Below the pieces are notes generated by a model. The model was not told where the DNA came from. It worked only from the letters and a program-made list of their open reading frames with translations, and did not search any database. Of a DNA stretch of 64,000 nt, positions 25,130 to 33,787 are shown in pieces. The stretch's first letter is position 1, and every line of letters starts with the position of its first letter. This stretch comes from JBHHUI01 sp965248775 (lineage in GTDB: Bacteria > Chloroflexota > Anaerolineae > Anaerolineales > JBHHUI01). The translations under genes and the position numbers were made by a program. The DNA lies in contig OZ252150.1 in the NCBI GenBank assembly GCA_965248775.1, forward strand, positions 5,270,001-5,334,000. The letters run 5' to 3'.

Positions 25130-25741
25130 ATGGCACAAATCTTGCTGATTCGGCATGGTGAGAATGAGTTTACGCGCAAAGGGAAACTCGCCGGCTGGAC
25201 TGCAGGAGTACATCTGAATGAGACTGGTCGTAAGCAGGCAGTTGCGCTAGCAGAATACCTCGCGTCATTTCCGATAAAAGCAATATACTCCAGCCCTCTC
25301 GTGCGGACTCTCGAAACAGCGCGGCCGCTAGCTGAAGCCAAGAATATCTCAGTTGAAAAGTGTCAGGGCATTGGCGAGGTACGATATGGCAGCTGGCAGG
25401 GGAAGAGCTTGAGAGTTTTGCAACGCCGCAAACTCTGGCCGGTGATTCAGTCTCGGCCTTCTGCGGCCACTTTCCCCGGAGGGGAACCCATGCGGCGTAC
25501 GCAGGCGCGGGCAGTCGATGCCATTGAGGAGATTGCTGCCCGACATCGCAAGCATTTGGTGGCTGTTTTTTCGCACAGTGATGTGATAAAAATGATCCTG
25601 GCTCATTACTTAGGAATGCCACTCGACCTTTTTCAGCGGCTGCACATTGGCACCGCTTCAATTTCCGCGATACACGTGTCTTCTGGTCGTCTCATGGTTT
25701 CACGTATTAACCAAACCCTGCCCTTGCCCGGCGAAAATTAA
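25130..25741 (+). CDS. histidine phosphatase (MSMEG_4193-type phosphomutase-like)
   Basis: 203-aa member of the phosphoglycerate-mutase-like superfamily. The RHGE motif LLIRHGENEF has the catalytic His at about residue 9. SSPLVRTLETARPLA (second Arg) and FSHSDVIKMILAHYLGMPL (second His) complete the active site. The arrangement with DUF3090 and an SCO1664-like gene immediately downstream (gap 1 nt, then 9 nt) matches a conserved cluster known in Actinobacteria and Chloroflexota, where this protein is annotated as a putative phosphomutase. Substrate unknown. Confidence 0.86.
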   Translation: MAQILLIRHGENEFTRKGKLAGWTAGVHLNETGRKQAVALAEYLASFPIKAIYSSPLVRTLETARPLAEAKNISVEKCQGIGEVRYGSWQGKSLRVLQRRKLWPVIQSRPSAATFPGGEPMRRTQARAVDAIEEIAARHRKHLVAVFSHSDVIKMILAHYLGMPLDLFQRLHIGTASISAIHVSSGRLMVSRINQTLPLPGEN

Positions 25742-25742
25742 G

Positions 25743-26273
25743 ATGGGTGAAAGTATCGAACTCAGCCCGGTGACTAGCATTACTGCCGGTTGTGTCGGTC
25801 CCCAGGGGGAGCGCACGTTTTACATCCAGGCGCGCAAAGATGATGTGCTCGTCTCGCTGTTGTGCGAGAAGTTTCAGGTGCAACAAATTGCTACTGGAAT
25901 TGAACAGTTTGTCAACGAATTACAGGAGAAATACCCTGAGCTTCCTGTTGCAATTGCAGATTATCGCGAAGTTGAAATGGAATTGGAAGAACCGCTAGAG
26001 CCAGTGTTCCGTGTTGGCCAAATGGGTCTGGGCTACGACGAAGAAAATGACCTGGTCGTGCTCGTGGCGCAAGAACTGGCGGAGGGTGAGTCCGAAGATG
26101 ATGAACAGGAAACTTCCACGGCTCGCTTTTGGGCAAGCCGCTCTCAATTGCTAAGTATGGGCGCCTATGGCTCCACGGTCTCCGCTCGCGGACGCCCTAC
26201 GTGCGGGAATTGCCTGCAACCGATCGATCCCAGCGGTCATTTCTGTCCACGCCGTAACGGCCACCAACACTAA
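25743..26273 (+). CDS. DUF3090 family protein
   Basis: 176 aa starting at ATG 25743, immediately after the phosphatase stop. The sequence follows the DUF3090 pattern: an N-terminal beta region (AGCVGPQGERTFYIQARK), a central helix with EKFQVQQIATGIEQF, the acidic strand region (FRVGQMGLGYDEENDLVVLVAQEL), then FWASRSQLLSMGAYGSTVSARGR. It ends with a zinc-ribbon-like tail CGNC...FCP. Function is unknown. The tight coupling with a phosphatase and a kinase-fold protein suggests a shared phosphorylated substrate. Confidence 0.85.
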   Translation: MGESIELSPVTSITAGCVGPQGERTFYIQARKDDVLVSLLCEKFQVQQIATGIEQFVNELQEKYPELPVAIADYREVEMELEEPLEPVFRVGQMGLGYDEENDLVVLVAQELAEGESEDDEQETSTARFWASRSQLLSMGAYGSTVSARGRPTCGNCLQPIDPSGHFCPRRNGHQH

Positions 26274-26282
26274 TCCTCAAAG

Positions 26283-27044
26283 ATGAGTGCGACCGAACCC
26301 GAGACGGGTGAAGCTGCGCGGACTATTCTTTCGACGAAGGCAGCACTTGCAGCACTAGGTCAGGGAGAACTTGAGTTGGGGAACCTGTTACCTTGGGGGT
26401 CCAATTACACATTCCTCGCCACAATTCACCACAAAGACCAATTGCAGTTCCCCGTAGTGTACAAGCCGCAGCGAGGGGAACGTCCCCTTTGGGATTTTCC
26501 TGAAGGGACGCTTGCCAAGCGCGAAGTTGCGGCCTATTTCGTGAGTGAGATGCTCGGTTGGAGCTTTGTTCCACCTACCATTCTGCGCGACGGTCCGCAC
26601 GGCCCCGGCTCGGTGCAGCTTTTTATTGACTTCAACCCCAACCATCACTACTTTAATATGAGCGAAGAAGAGAAGCCGCGCTTGCATCGTGTGGTCTTAT
26701 TTGATTACCTGACAAACAACGCCGATCGCAAAGGTGGGCATATCGTGCTGGATCCCGAGGCGCGCCTCTGGCTACTCGATCACGGCATCTGCTTTCATGC
26801 CGAATATAAATTACGTACGGTTGTGTGGGATTTCGCTGGATTGCCGATCCCGGACGCATTGCAAACTGAGCTCGATTCGTTTAAGAAGAAGTTCGAGGCG
26901 GATGCCGAATTTGTCCCTGCCTTGCAGGAGCTTCTCTCGGCTCACGAAATCGGGGCGTTGCAACGACGTACAAATGATCTGCTCAAAGCTGGTTGCTTTC
27001 CCAATCCGGGCCCCGGCCGCAACTATCCTTGGCCGCCGCTGTGA
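26283..27044 (+). CDS. SCO1664-like protein with PI3/4-kinase/HipA-type fold
   Basis: 253 aa. Motifs of an atypical kinase fold: VVYKPQRGERPLWDFPEGTLAKREVAAY (ATP lysine and helix C Glu), VVLFDYLTNNADRKGGH (catalytic loop with Asp-Arg) and LWLLDHGICF (metal-binding DxG). This places it near PI3/PI4-kinase-like and HipA-like enzymes. Third gene of the phosphatase-DUF3090-kinase-fold trio. Whether it phosphorylates a protein, lipid or small molecule cannot be told. Starts 9 nt after DUF3090. Confidence 0.82.
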   Translation: MSATEPETGEAARTILSTKAALAALGQGELELGNLLPWGSNYTFLATIHHKDQLQFPVVYKPQRGERPLWDFPEGTLAKREVAAYFVSEMLGWSFVPPTILRDGPHGPGSVQLFIDFNPNHHYFNMSEEEKPRLHRVVLFDYLTNNADRKGGHIVLDPEARLWLLDHGICFHAEYKLRTVVWDFAGLPIPDALQTELDSFKKKFEADAEFVPALQELLSAHEIGALQRRTNDLLKAGCFPNPGPGRNYPWPPL

Positions 27045-27108
27045 GTGTTGGATCCCCAAATCCAATTTTCTACTCAGCCATCATTGATTTCGAGACTCTA
27101 AAACACAT

Positions 27109-28140
27109 ATGACAACATACAAACTTGCATTCATTGGATTTGGAAATGTCGGCAAGGCGCTGGCGCGTCTGCTCGAAAGGAAGCGTGAAGAACTTACACG
27201 TGAGTATAAGATCGACTCTAGGGTGGTCGGCCTTGCGACAGGCAGTCACGGAATCGCGATTGATCCAAAAGGGATCGATGTGCTGACTGCTGTTGAACAT
27301 CTCGATGGAGGGGATACGCTGGAAAGGTTCCATACGAGTGGCCCTGTGGCCAATACGCATGATTTCATCGAAACGTGTGGAGCGGATGTGCTGGTGGAGA
27401 TTTCCTATCTAAATCCCGATGATGGGCAACCCGCATTGGATTACTGTCGGGCCGCACTGCGCGAAGGGATGCATGTTGTCACTGCGAACAAAGGGCCGGT
27501 TGTGCACGCCTATCGTGAATTGGAGGAGTTGGCTGCGTCTAATGGAAAGCGTTTCTTTTTTGAAGCGACTGTGATGGATGGCACTCCGATCTTTTCCACA
27601 TTCCGGGAGGCATTGCCCACCTCGCGCGTCCACGCTTTCAGGGGCGTGCTCAATTCCACGACGAATCTGATCCTCACGGAGATGGAGCAAGGAAGTACAT
27701 TCGACGAGGCCGTACGCAGTGCTCAGGAAATGGGTATCGCGGAAGCAGACCCCTCCGCGGATGTGGATGGCTGGGATGCGGCCGTTAAAGCATCTGCTCT
27801 TGCAACTGTCATCATGAATGCACCGGTACTTCCATCCGAGGTGGTTCGCACCGGTATCCGAGACCTAAGTGGAGATGAGGTGCGCAGCGCAAAGGAAAGG
27901 GGTGAGCGCATCAAACTGCTCTGTGAGGGCAAACACGTTGGGGAGCGAGTGCAGGTTTCGGTGCAGCCGACAGCACTCCCGGAGGCAGACCCACTCGCCC
28001 AATTGGAAGGTACTTCTTCAGCTGTTACATTTAAGATGGATACACTTAACGGATTGACGATCGCCGGGCATAAACCGGGCCCCGCTCAGACCGCTTATGG
28101 TCTGTTGTCCGATTTGGTCAATGCGCTGCGCGCCCGTTGA
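27109..28140 (+). CDS. homoserine dehydrogenase
   Basis: 343-aa monofunctional enzyme reducing aspartate semialdehyde to homoserine in Thr/Met/Ile synthesis. NAD(P)-binding FIGFGNVGKALARLL (residues 7-21), catalytic/substrate region HVVTANKGPVVHAY (with the conserved Lys), EATVMDGTPIFSTFR, FRGVLNSTTNLILTEME and the DPSADVDGWDAAVKASALA segment. No C-terminal ACT domain, so feedback control through ACT is absent. Monocistronic; no clear binding site upstream of ATG 27109. Confidence 0.93.
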   Translation: MTTYKLAFIGFGNVGKALARLLERKREELTREYKIDSRVVGLATGSHGIAIDPKGIDVLTAVEHLDGGDTLERFHTSGPVANTHDFIETCGADVLVEISYLNPDDGQPALDYCRAALREGMHVVTANKGPVVHAYRELEELAASNGKRFFFEATVMDGTPIFSTFREALPTSRVHAFRGVLNSTTNLILTEMEQGSTFDEAVRSAQEMGIAEADPSADVDGWDAAVKASALATVIMNAPVLPSEVVRTGIRDLSGDEVRSAKERGERIKLLCEGKHVGERVQVSVQPTALPEADPLAQLEGTSSAVTFKMDTLNGLTIAGHKPGPAQTAYGLLSDLVNALRAR

Positions 28141-28162
28141 TATTAAAATATTCTCGCTTGGG

Positions 28163-28192
28163 TTGACTCGGCTGCCAGCGGCATGTTACACT
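28163..28192 (+). promoter_or_regulatory. promoter of the leader-controlled GNAT/MFS operon
   Basis: TTGACT (28163-28168), 18-nt spacer, TACACT (28187-28192), followed by CACCCCGC. Places transcription start near 28199, about 45 nt before the leader ORF. Confidence 0.65.
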
Positions 28193-28244
28193 CACCCCGC
28201 GCATTCAGTGGATTGCGTAAATCTAACGAAAGGAGCGCCCGCCG

Positions 28245-28328
28245 ATGGGGAATTGCAATTCGAAAACATCATACTTTCTGAGTAGCAGTGCTTTGCTGCT
28301 GCCCATTGGACGAGTGCGTCTCTACTAG
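28245..28328 (+). CDS. leader peptide ORF (27 codons) with Arg-Val-Arg motif
   Basis: ATG 28245 with AAAGGAG 11-17 nt upstream; stop TAG 28326-28328. The peptide begins MGNCNSKTSYF, has a hydrophobic core SALLLPI and ends GRVRLY. RVR (codons 23-25) fits the R/K-x-R/K pattern at which macrolide-bound ribosomes are known to stall. The DNA of codons 22-24 (28309-28316) is perfectly complementary to the loop of the first downstream terminator (28369-28376). This, plus two tandem terminators before a transferase/efflux operon, suggests ribosome-mediated attenuation. Drug identity and mechanism are inference. Too short to be called by length alone; confidence rests on context. Confidence 0.6.
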   Translation: MGNCNSKTSYFLSSSALLLPIGRVRLY

Positions 28329-28359
28329 CCGGTTCGTTACATTCAGTAATCAACCTGAG

Positions 28360-28391
28360 GCCGTGGACCACTCGTCGTCCACGGCTTTTTT
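28360..28391 (+). terminator. leader terminator T1
   Basis: Perfect 9-bp stem GCCGTGGAC/GTCCACGGC (28360-28368 with 28377-28385), 8-nt loop CACTCGTC, six T residues. Lies 31 nt after the leader ORF stop and before the first structural gene. Confidence 0.88.
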
Positions 28392-28420
28392 ATTTGACGA
28401 TTTCGTGTCGTTCGATTATT

Positions 28421-28449
28421 GGCCGTGGATAAAAACCACGGCCTTTTTT
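28421..28449 (+). terminator. leader terminator T2
   Basis: Perfect 8-bp stem GGCCGTGG/CCACGGCC (28421-28428 with 28436-28443), AT-rich 7-nt loop, six T residues. Its arms share GGCCGTGGA and CCACGGC with T1, so the T1 5' arm could also pair with the T2 3' arm. Confidence 0.87.
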
Positions 28450-28492
28450 ATTGAATATGTCATGCATAAACACAGGTCAAGGAGGAAGAGTT

Positions 28493-29515
28493 ATGAATGT
28501 AAAAACTCGAAAATCAACACTGGGGGATATGGTCCTACCCACAATATCTGATATTCCTGGATTGTCCTATCGGGGCTTTCGAGGACAGAAAGATTATGCG
28601 TGCATTTTGTCGGTGATCACTTCATCGAAAAAAAAAGATGGGATCGATCGAAGCCTGACACTCGATGATATCGAGCATGTCTATACTCACCTTGTAAATA
28701 GTGATCCGTTCGAGGATATGGTGTTCGCTGAAGTGGATGGGGAAGTTATCGGTTACTCCCATGTTCGCTGGCGTCAGGTACTGAATGGCCCTTGCGTTTT
28801 TCTACTAGGTGGATTTGTGCATGGCCAATGGCGCCGGATGGGAATTGGCCGGGCCCTGCTCCATTGGAATGAGACCCGTGCGCGCCAGATTGCTGCCGAA
28901 CTTCCAAACAACTCGGAGCGATTCTTTGCAACTGAAGCAGCGGATACTGAGCTTGGTGCGCATGCATTGTTTCACCTTGAAAGCTACAAGCCCGAGCGTT
29001 ACTTTTTCGACATGCTCCGCGATCTGAGTGAGCCGATTGCCGCACTGCCGTTGCCTGCGGGTGTTGAAGTACGGCCGGCATCAAAAGAGCACTTTCGTGC
29101 AATTTGGGATGCTGATCAGGAGGCATTCAAAGACCACTGGGGCCATAGCCCGGGCACTGAGGAAGACTATCAGTCATTTGTCAGCCATAAAACGACTATC
29201 CCGAGCCGTTGGAAGGTGGCCTGGGCGGGCGATATTGTGGCAGGCATGGTACTTAATTTCGTGGACGAAGATGAGAATGCCGAGTACAACCGCAAACGAG
29301 GCTATACCGAAAATATCTGTGTGCGGTGCCCCTGGCGGCGTATGGGCCTCGCGAGCGCACTCCTGACCCAAAGTTTGCAAATGTTCCAGGAACAGGGCTA
29401 CGCTGAAGCGGCGTTGGAAGTGGATGCCCAGAATCGCTCCGGCGCACTAGGCTTGTATGAAAGCGTTGGCTTTCGCGTGGTGAAGGAATTTATAACGTAT
29501 CGTAAACCGATGTAA
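28493..29515 (+). CDS. double-GNAT N-acetyltransferase (MshD-like architecture)
   Basis: 340 aa with two GNAT domains. First domain: VDGEVIGYSHVRW and acetyl-CoA loop QWRRMGIGRALL (about residues 112-123). Second: PWRRMGLASALLTQSLQMF (about 279-297) and the C-terminal ALEVDAQNRSGALGLYESVGF. This tandem architecture is that of mycothiol synthase-like and antibiotic-acetylating enzymes; the substrate is not determined. ATG 28493 with AAGGAGG 7 nt upstream is far better than the ATG at 28451, which would lie directly behind T2. First structural gene of the attenuated operon. Confidence 0.87.
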   Translation: MNVKTRKSTLGDMVLPTISDIPGLSYRGFRGQKDYACILSVITSSKKKDGIDRSLTLDDIEHVYTHLVNSDPFEDMVFAEVDGEVIGYSHVRWRQVLNGPCVFLLGGFVHGQWRRMGIGRALLHWNETRARQIAAELPNNSERFFATEAADTELGAHALFHLESYKPERYFFDMLRDLSEPIAALPLPAGVEVRPASKEHFRAIWDADQEAFKDHWGHSPGTEEDYQSFVSHKTTIPSRWKVAWAGDIVAGMVLNFVDEDENAEYNRKRGYTENICVRCPWRRMGLASALLTQSLQMFQEQGYAEAALEVDAQNRSGALGLYESVGFRVVKEFITYRKPM

Positions 29516-29528
29516 GGAATAGGAAGCG

Positions 29529-30134
29529 ATGAAAATATCTACTTTGATCTTCGACTTTGGCGGCGTGTTGATGCGTACGGAAGACCTCGCGCCGCGGCGC
29601 AAATGGGAAACACGCTACGGTATGAAGGACTGGGACCTCGCCAACCTGGTCTTTGCAAATCCTATCTCGAATCGCGCAATGGTGGGAGCAGCATCGACGG
29701 ATGAAGTTTGGCAACATGTGGCCGAGGAACTGAAGCTGGATACGGATGAACTTATCACCCTGCAGCGCGATTTCTGGTCGGGTGACAAATTGGATACAAG
29801 TCTGACGGACTATGTTGCTGCTCGACGGGGCCGGATGAACACGGCCATCCTGAGTAACGCTTGGCCAGATGCACGGTCCACCTTCAGCCGCTTTCCGCAA
29901 CTTGCCGACGCTTTCGAGCTATGGGTCATCTCTGCGGAAGAAGGCGTTGCCAAGCCAAAGGCAGAAATCTATGTGCGCACCTTGGAGCGGATTGGGGTCG
30001 AGCCCGTCGAGGCGGTTTTTGTCGATGATTTCACACGCAACGTGCGCGCGGCGGAGGCGCTTGGTATGCATGCGATTCATTACGAAAGCGAGATGGATGT
30101 GCCCACAGAACTGGCACTCTTGGGAGTAGATTGA
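29529..30134 (+). CDS. HAD-IA family hydrolase
   Basis: 201 aa. Motif I LIFDFGGVLMRTE, motif II ILSNAWPDA, motif III KPKAEIYVRTLERIG and motif IV AVFVDDFTRNVRAAEALG. The DFGGVL form is typical of the epoxide-hydrolase N-terminal-like/YihX-like HAD group with sugar-phosphate or haloacid activity. It is inside the GNAT/MFS operon, 13 nt after the first GNAT gene. A phosphatase in this setting might remove phosphate from a drug or precursor, but that is speculative. Confidence 0.85.
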   Translation: MKISTLIFDFGGVLMRTEDLAPRRKWETRYGMKDWDLANLVFANPISNRAMVGAASTDEVWQHVAEELKLDTDELITLQRDFWSGDKLDTSLTDYVAARRGRMNTAILSNAWPDARSTFSRFPQLADAFELWVISAEEGVAKPKAEIYVRTLERIGVEPVEAVFVDDFTRNVRAAEALGMHAIHYESEMDVPTELALLGVD

Positions 30135-30136
30135 AA

Positions 30137-31162
30137 ATGGTACACAACACGACTGCAAGCATGTCAGCGGGGACAGCTACGACATTACCCGGGGCACCTG
30201 TAGGTTATCTTTGGCGACCTGCTCAGTTGGAGGATGCAGCAACAATATACGAGCTACGAATCGCTGCTGACGAAGCAGACGCTACCGATGTGGCCGGTTC
30301 TTTGGACGAGGCCAAACGAGACTTCGCGGATTCCTGGACAAATTCTACAACACATTCTTTGCTCGGATTTGATCGCACCGGTGAACTGATCGCCAGCGCT
30401 CGTATTTTCATCAACCCGGAGGCGACAGACGAATATCGAATCCACCTGATCGGTGAAATCCATCCCCGGCAGCGCAATCGTGGACTTGGTCAGTTTTTAT
30501 TTTCGTGGATGTCGGACCGAGCCAAGCACATTCTCTCGGATAAGGGTGCCGACATGAAGAAAATGTTATTTACATACTGTACGGATTCGCAGTCGGACCG
30601 TATGGAACTGTATGAGAAAAACGACTTTAAAATCGTGCGTTACTTCTACCGGATGCGGCGCGACCTGCACGCACCCTTATCCACACTGAAATTGCCAACA
30701 GGTATCACTTTGTTACCCTGGCACACAGATCGCAATGAAGCTGCGCGCCAAATATTTAATGAGACATTTGCTGATCATTGGAATTTTGATCCGGTGAATG
30801 AGGCCGACCGGGAGCTTCTGATCGTTGGGAGCAAGTCTTTTCAGCCCGACTTAAGTTTTCTAGCCTGGGCAGGCGCTGAAATTGTGGGAATCTGTATTTG
30901 CAAAATACAGACAGAGGAAAACGAACGTGAAGGGGTTGCCGAGGGCTGGGTTGAAATTGTCGGCGTCCAGCGTGCGTGGCGCCACAAAGGAATCGCTTCG
31001 GCGCTCATATGTCAGGCAATGCGCGCATTCAGGGACGCTGGCATGGAGTTTGCCGGTCTGGGGGTAGATGCAGAAAATACTACGGGCGCACTGGGCATCT
31101 ATGAGCAGTAAGGATTCGAACCTGTTCGTCGTCGAATTTCATTCGCCAGAGAACTCGACTGA
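30137..31162 (+). pseudogene. GNAT acetyltransferase with in-frame TAA near the end
   Basis: Double-GNAT-like protein. The N-terminal GNAT has EIHPRQRNRGLGQFLF. The second has GIASALICQAMRAFRDAG and ends GVDAENTTGALGIYEQ, followed by TAA (31109-31111). The next codons in the same frame read GFEPVRRRISFARELD and stop at 31162, exactly the beta-strand that follows YE-x-LGF in GNAT proteins. The stop therefore sits where a Leu codon is expected (TTA to TAA is one change). The truncated product lacks the last strand, probably harming the fold. Start ATG 30137 (GGGAG upstream) was preferred to TTG 30131. Confidence 0.8.
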
Positions 31163-31171
31163 GCGACAAGA

Positions 31172-32419
31172 ATGTTTAATCTTCGGCGTTCAGTGCGGCC
31201 TGCAACGCTCTACTTTACAATATCCACTGCGGGCGGGTTCATCTGGTTCCTGATTGTCACGGTTAACCTGGTTTTTCAGGTGCAGACAGTTGGACTGAAC
31301 CCATTGCAACTGGTCTTAGTCGGCACCGTTCTCGAAACGACAGCGCTTGTCGCTGAATTGCCGACCGGCCTCGTTGCCGACGTGTACAGCCGACGCTTGT
31401 CGGTGATTATTGGTTATGCTCTTACCGTGCTGGGCTTCATGTTGAGCGCAATCCCCAATTTTGCAGTCATCCTCCTCGCGCAAATCGTGTGGGGGGCCGG
31501 GGCTACTTTCGTGAGTGGAGCGGAAGAGGCTTGGATAGCGGACGAGGTCGGTGCTGACCAGGCCGGACCACTCTATCTGCGTGGCACACAATTGCACCAA
31601 TTGGGCGCGCTTGCCGGAATTGGATTGAGCGTCGCGCTCGCAGGCGTGCAGTTGAATCTACCGATCATTATCGGTGGGGCGTTGTATATAATCTTGGCAA
31701 TTGTGTTGCTCGTCGTCATGCCCGAGACGGGCTTTCAACCTGCTCGCACCTCCGCACCTCTGGCCTGGCAGGCGTTACGAGACACGGCCAGCCGAAGTCT
31801 GCGCACAGTCCGCGTGCGACCAGTACTGCTCACAATCCTGGCGGCGAGTGCATTTTTCGGCATGTCGAGCGAAGGGTATGATCGCTTGCGCGACGCGCAT
31901 ATCCTCTCCAATTTTGTATTGCCGGAGCTTGGCCCGTTGCAGCCCATTGCTTGGTTTGGGATTATCTCCGCGGGTGGGATGTTGATAGCTATCATTACAA
32001 CGGAGTTCGCTCGCCGAAAGGTAGATACAGAGAGTCAAGCGAGCGTCGCACGTGCGCTAGCGGGAATTGCCATCCTGCTGGTGCTTGGCGTGCTGATCTT
32101 TGCGCAGACGACATCCTTCTGGCTGGCGCTTATCGCGATATGGATTTTGCACGGTCTGCGCGGCGTGGAAAGCCCATTACGCATTGCATGGATTAATCAG
32201 AATGTTGACTCAGATGTGCGGGCGACGGTGATTTCAATGAGCGCGCAAGCGGATGTATTCGGCCAGATTGCCGGAGGGCCGGTGGTGGGTGCAATTGGGC
32301 TGGCGCGCTCGATCCGCGCTGCACTCACCACATCGGCGCTCGTCAGGCTACCGGCACTTGGGCTGTATGGCCGCGCGGCCAAACAATCGGAACGGATAAT
32401 TTCCGTGAACGCGGAGTAA
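31172..32419 (+). CDS. MFS drug-efflux-type transporter
   Basis: 415 aa with about twelve hydrophobic segments. The MFS loop 2-3 motif is seen as ELPTGLVADVYSRRLSVIIG (about residues 64-83). The second half starts after a hydrophilic loop near residue 195-215. Resembles Tet/antibiotic-type MFS exporters with a proton motive force mechanism; substrate not predictable. Fourth gene of the operon led by the attenuator. Intact frame, unlike its two GNAT neighbours. Confidence 0.85.
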   Translation: MFNLRRSVRPATLYFTISTAGGFIWFLIVTVNLVFQVQTVGLNPLQLVLVGTVLETTALVAELPTGLVADVYSRRLSVIIGYALTVLGFMLSAIPNFAVILLAQIVWGAGATFVSGAEEAWIADEVGADQAGPLYLRGTQLHQLGALAGIGLSVALAGVQLNLPIIIGGALYIILAIVLLVVMPETGFQPARTSAPLAWQALRDTASRSLRTVRVRPVLLTILAASAFFGMSSEGYDRLRDAHILSNFVLPELGPLQPIAWFGIISAGGMLIAIITTEFARRKVDTESQASVARALAGIAILLVLGVLIFAQTTSFWLALIAIWILHGLRGVESPLRIAWINQNVDSDVRATVISMSAQADVFGQIAGGPVVGAIGLARSIRAALTTSALVRLPALGLYGRAAKQSERIISVNAE

Positions 32420-32429
32420 GAAGAAAAAT

Positions 32430-33779
32430 ATGCATACTGAGCCGGATAAACATTCGAAAGTCCCCAAAAACCTGGGCGAGGGATTGGTTCTTCGCCAAGC
32501 TACTCGAGCCGACGCTGACAAGTTGGTTGCATTCAATGTTGATGTATTCGGCGAAGCTGAAGGCAAAGAAACTGGGAGAAAAGTCGGCGTGTGGACACAC
32601 GATCTGATGTCGGGCTCGCATCCCACGACCTGTGCCTCGGATTTCACCATCGTCGAGGATACTGCAACAGGGAAGATTGTCTCCTCACTTTGCCAGATTT
32701 CGCAAACCTGGAGCTACGGCGGAATCGAGTTTGGCGTAGGTAGGACGGAGATCGTAGGCACGCATCCAGAATATCGTAGGAGAGGTTTGGTACGAGCCCA
32801 GATGAACGTCGTGCATGGTTGACGCGCAGCACACGGCCAGCTTGTGCAGGTGATCACCGGGATTCCGTGGTTCTATCGTATGTTCGGTTATGAGATGGCT
32901 TTGGCGCTCGGCGGTGGGCGAATCGGCTATCCCGTGCTCATTCCTGATTTGGAGGATGAACAGGAAGAGCCCTATCATATCCGCAATGCCAGTCCGGATG
33001 ATATACCGTTTATCGTTGCGACAAATGCCCACGGCCTGGAGCGCAGTCTGGTTGCCTGCATCCGCGATGAGAAAGCTTGGAAATATGAACTTGCAGGAAA
33101 GAGTACAGACAGTGTTGAATTGCGGAAGGTCTGCATACTCGAAAGGTCGACTGGAGAAGCTGTCGGATATTTTCTCCATCCAACGACTCTTTGGAAACAA
33201 GCCATCTTTGTACTCTCTTTCGATCTGGCTCCTGGAGTCTCGTGGATGGATGTTATGCCAACCGTTGTCCGTTATCTGCGTACAACGGGAGAACAGTACG
33301 CAAAGCAACCCGGCTCCGAACCTTTCGGAGCATATGCTTTTTGGTTGGGTGGTGATCATCCGCTCTATCATGCCTACCCCGATTTGTTGCCGCGAAAACG
33401 AGAACCATACGCGTACTATATCCGTGTGCCCGATCTACCAGGGTTCATAATGCATATTCGCCCGGTCCTTGAAGAAAGACTTGCACAATCGGCTGTCGCA
33501 GGCCACAACGGAGAGCTGCAGCTGAATTTTTATAAGGAAGGTTGGGCGCTTGTTTTTAAGGAAGGGGCCTTGAAAGCTGTAGAGTCCTGCCAAGTGGGAG
33601 CCGAGGATGGCGATGCGCTCTTCCCAGGGCTGACATTTCTGCAATTGCTTTTCGGTTACCGTTCACTGGACGAACTAGATTTTGCATTCCCAGATTGTTA
33701 TCCCCTTACAAATACAGGGCGTGCTTTATTGCCCGCGTTGTTCCCAAAGCAGACTTCCCATGTCTGGCCGTTGGGTTGA
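32430..33779 (+). pseudogene. Eis-like GNAT acetyltransferase with in-frame TGA
   Basis: One frame of 450 codons broken by TGA at 32820-32822. The first part has the N-terminal GNAT with TEIVGTHPEYRRRGLVRAQM. After the stop the same frame continues HGQLVQVITGIPWFYRMFGYEMAL, a hallmark of Eis-like proteins, where Trp or similar (TGG to TGA) is expected at the stop. The rest contains a second GNAT-like domain and a C-terminal SCP2-like region with FGYRSLDEL. Eis proteins acetylate aminoglycosides and related amines. The second half could only restart at GTG 32844 and would lack the first acetyl-CoA site. Fifth gene of the operon. Confidence 0.82.
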
Positions 33780-33787
33780 GGTAGATT

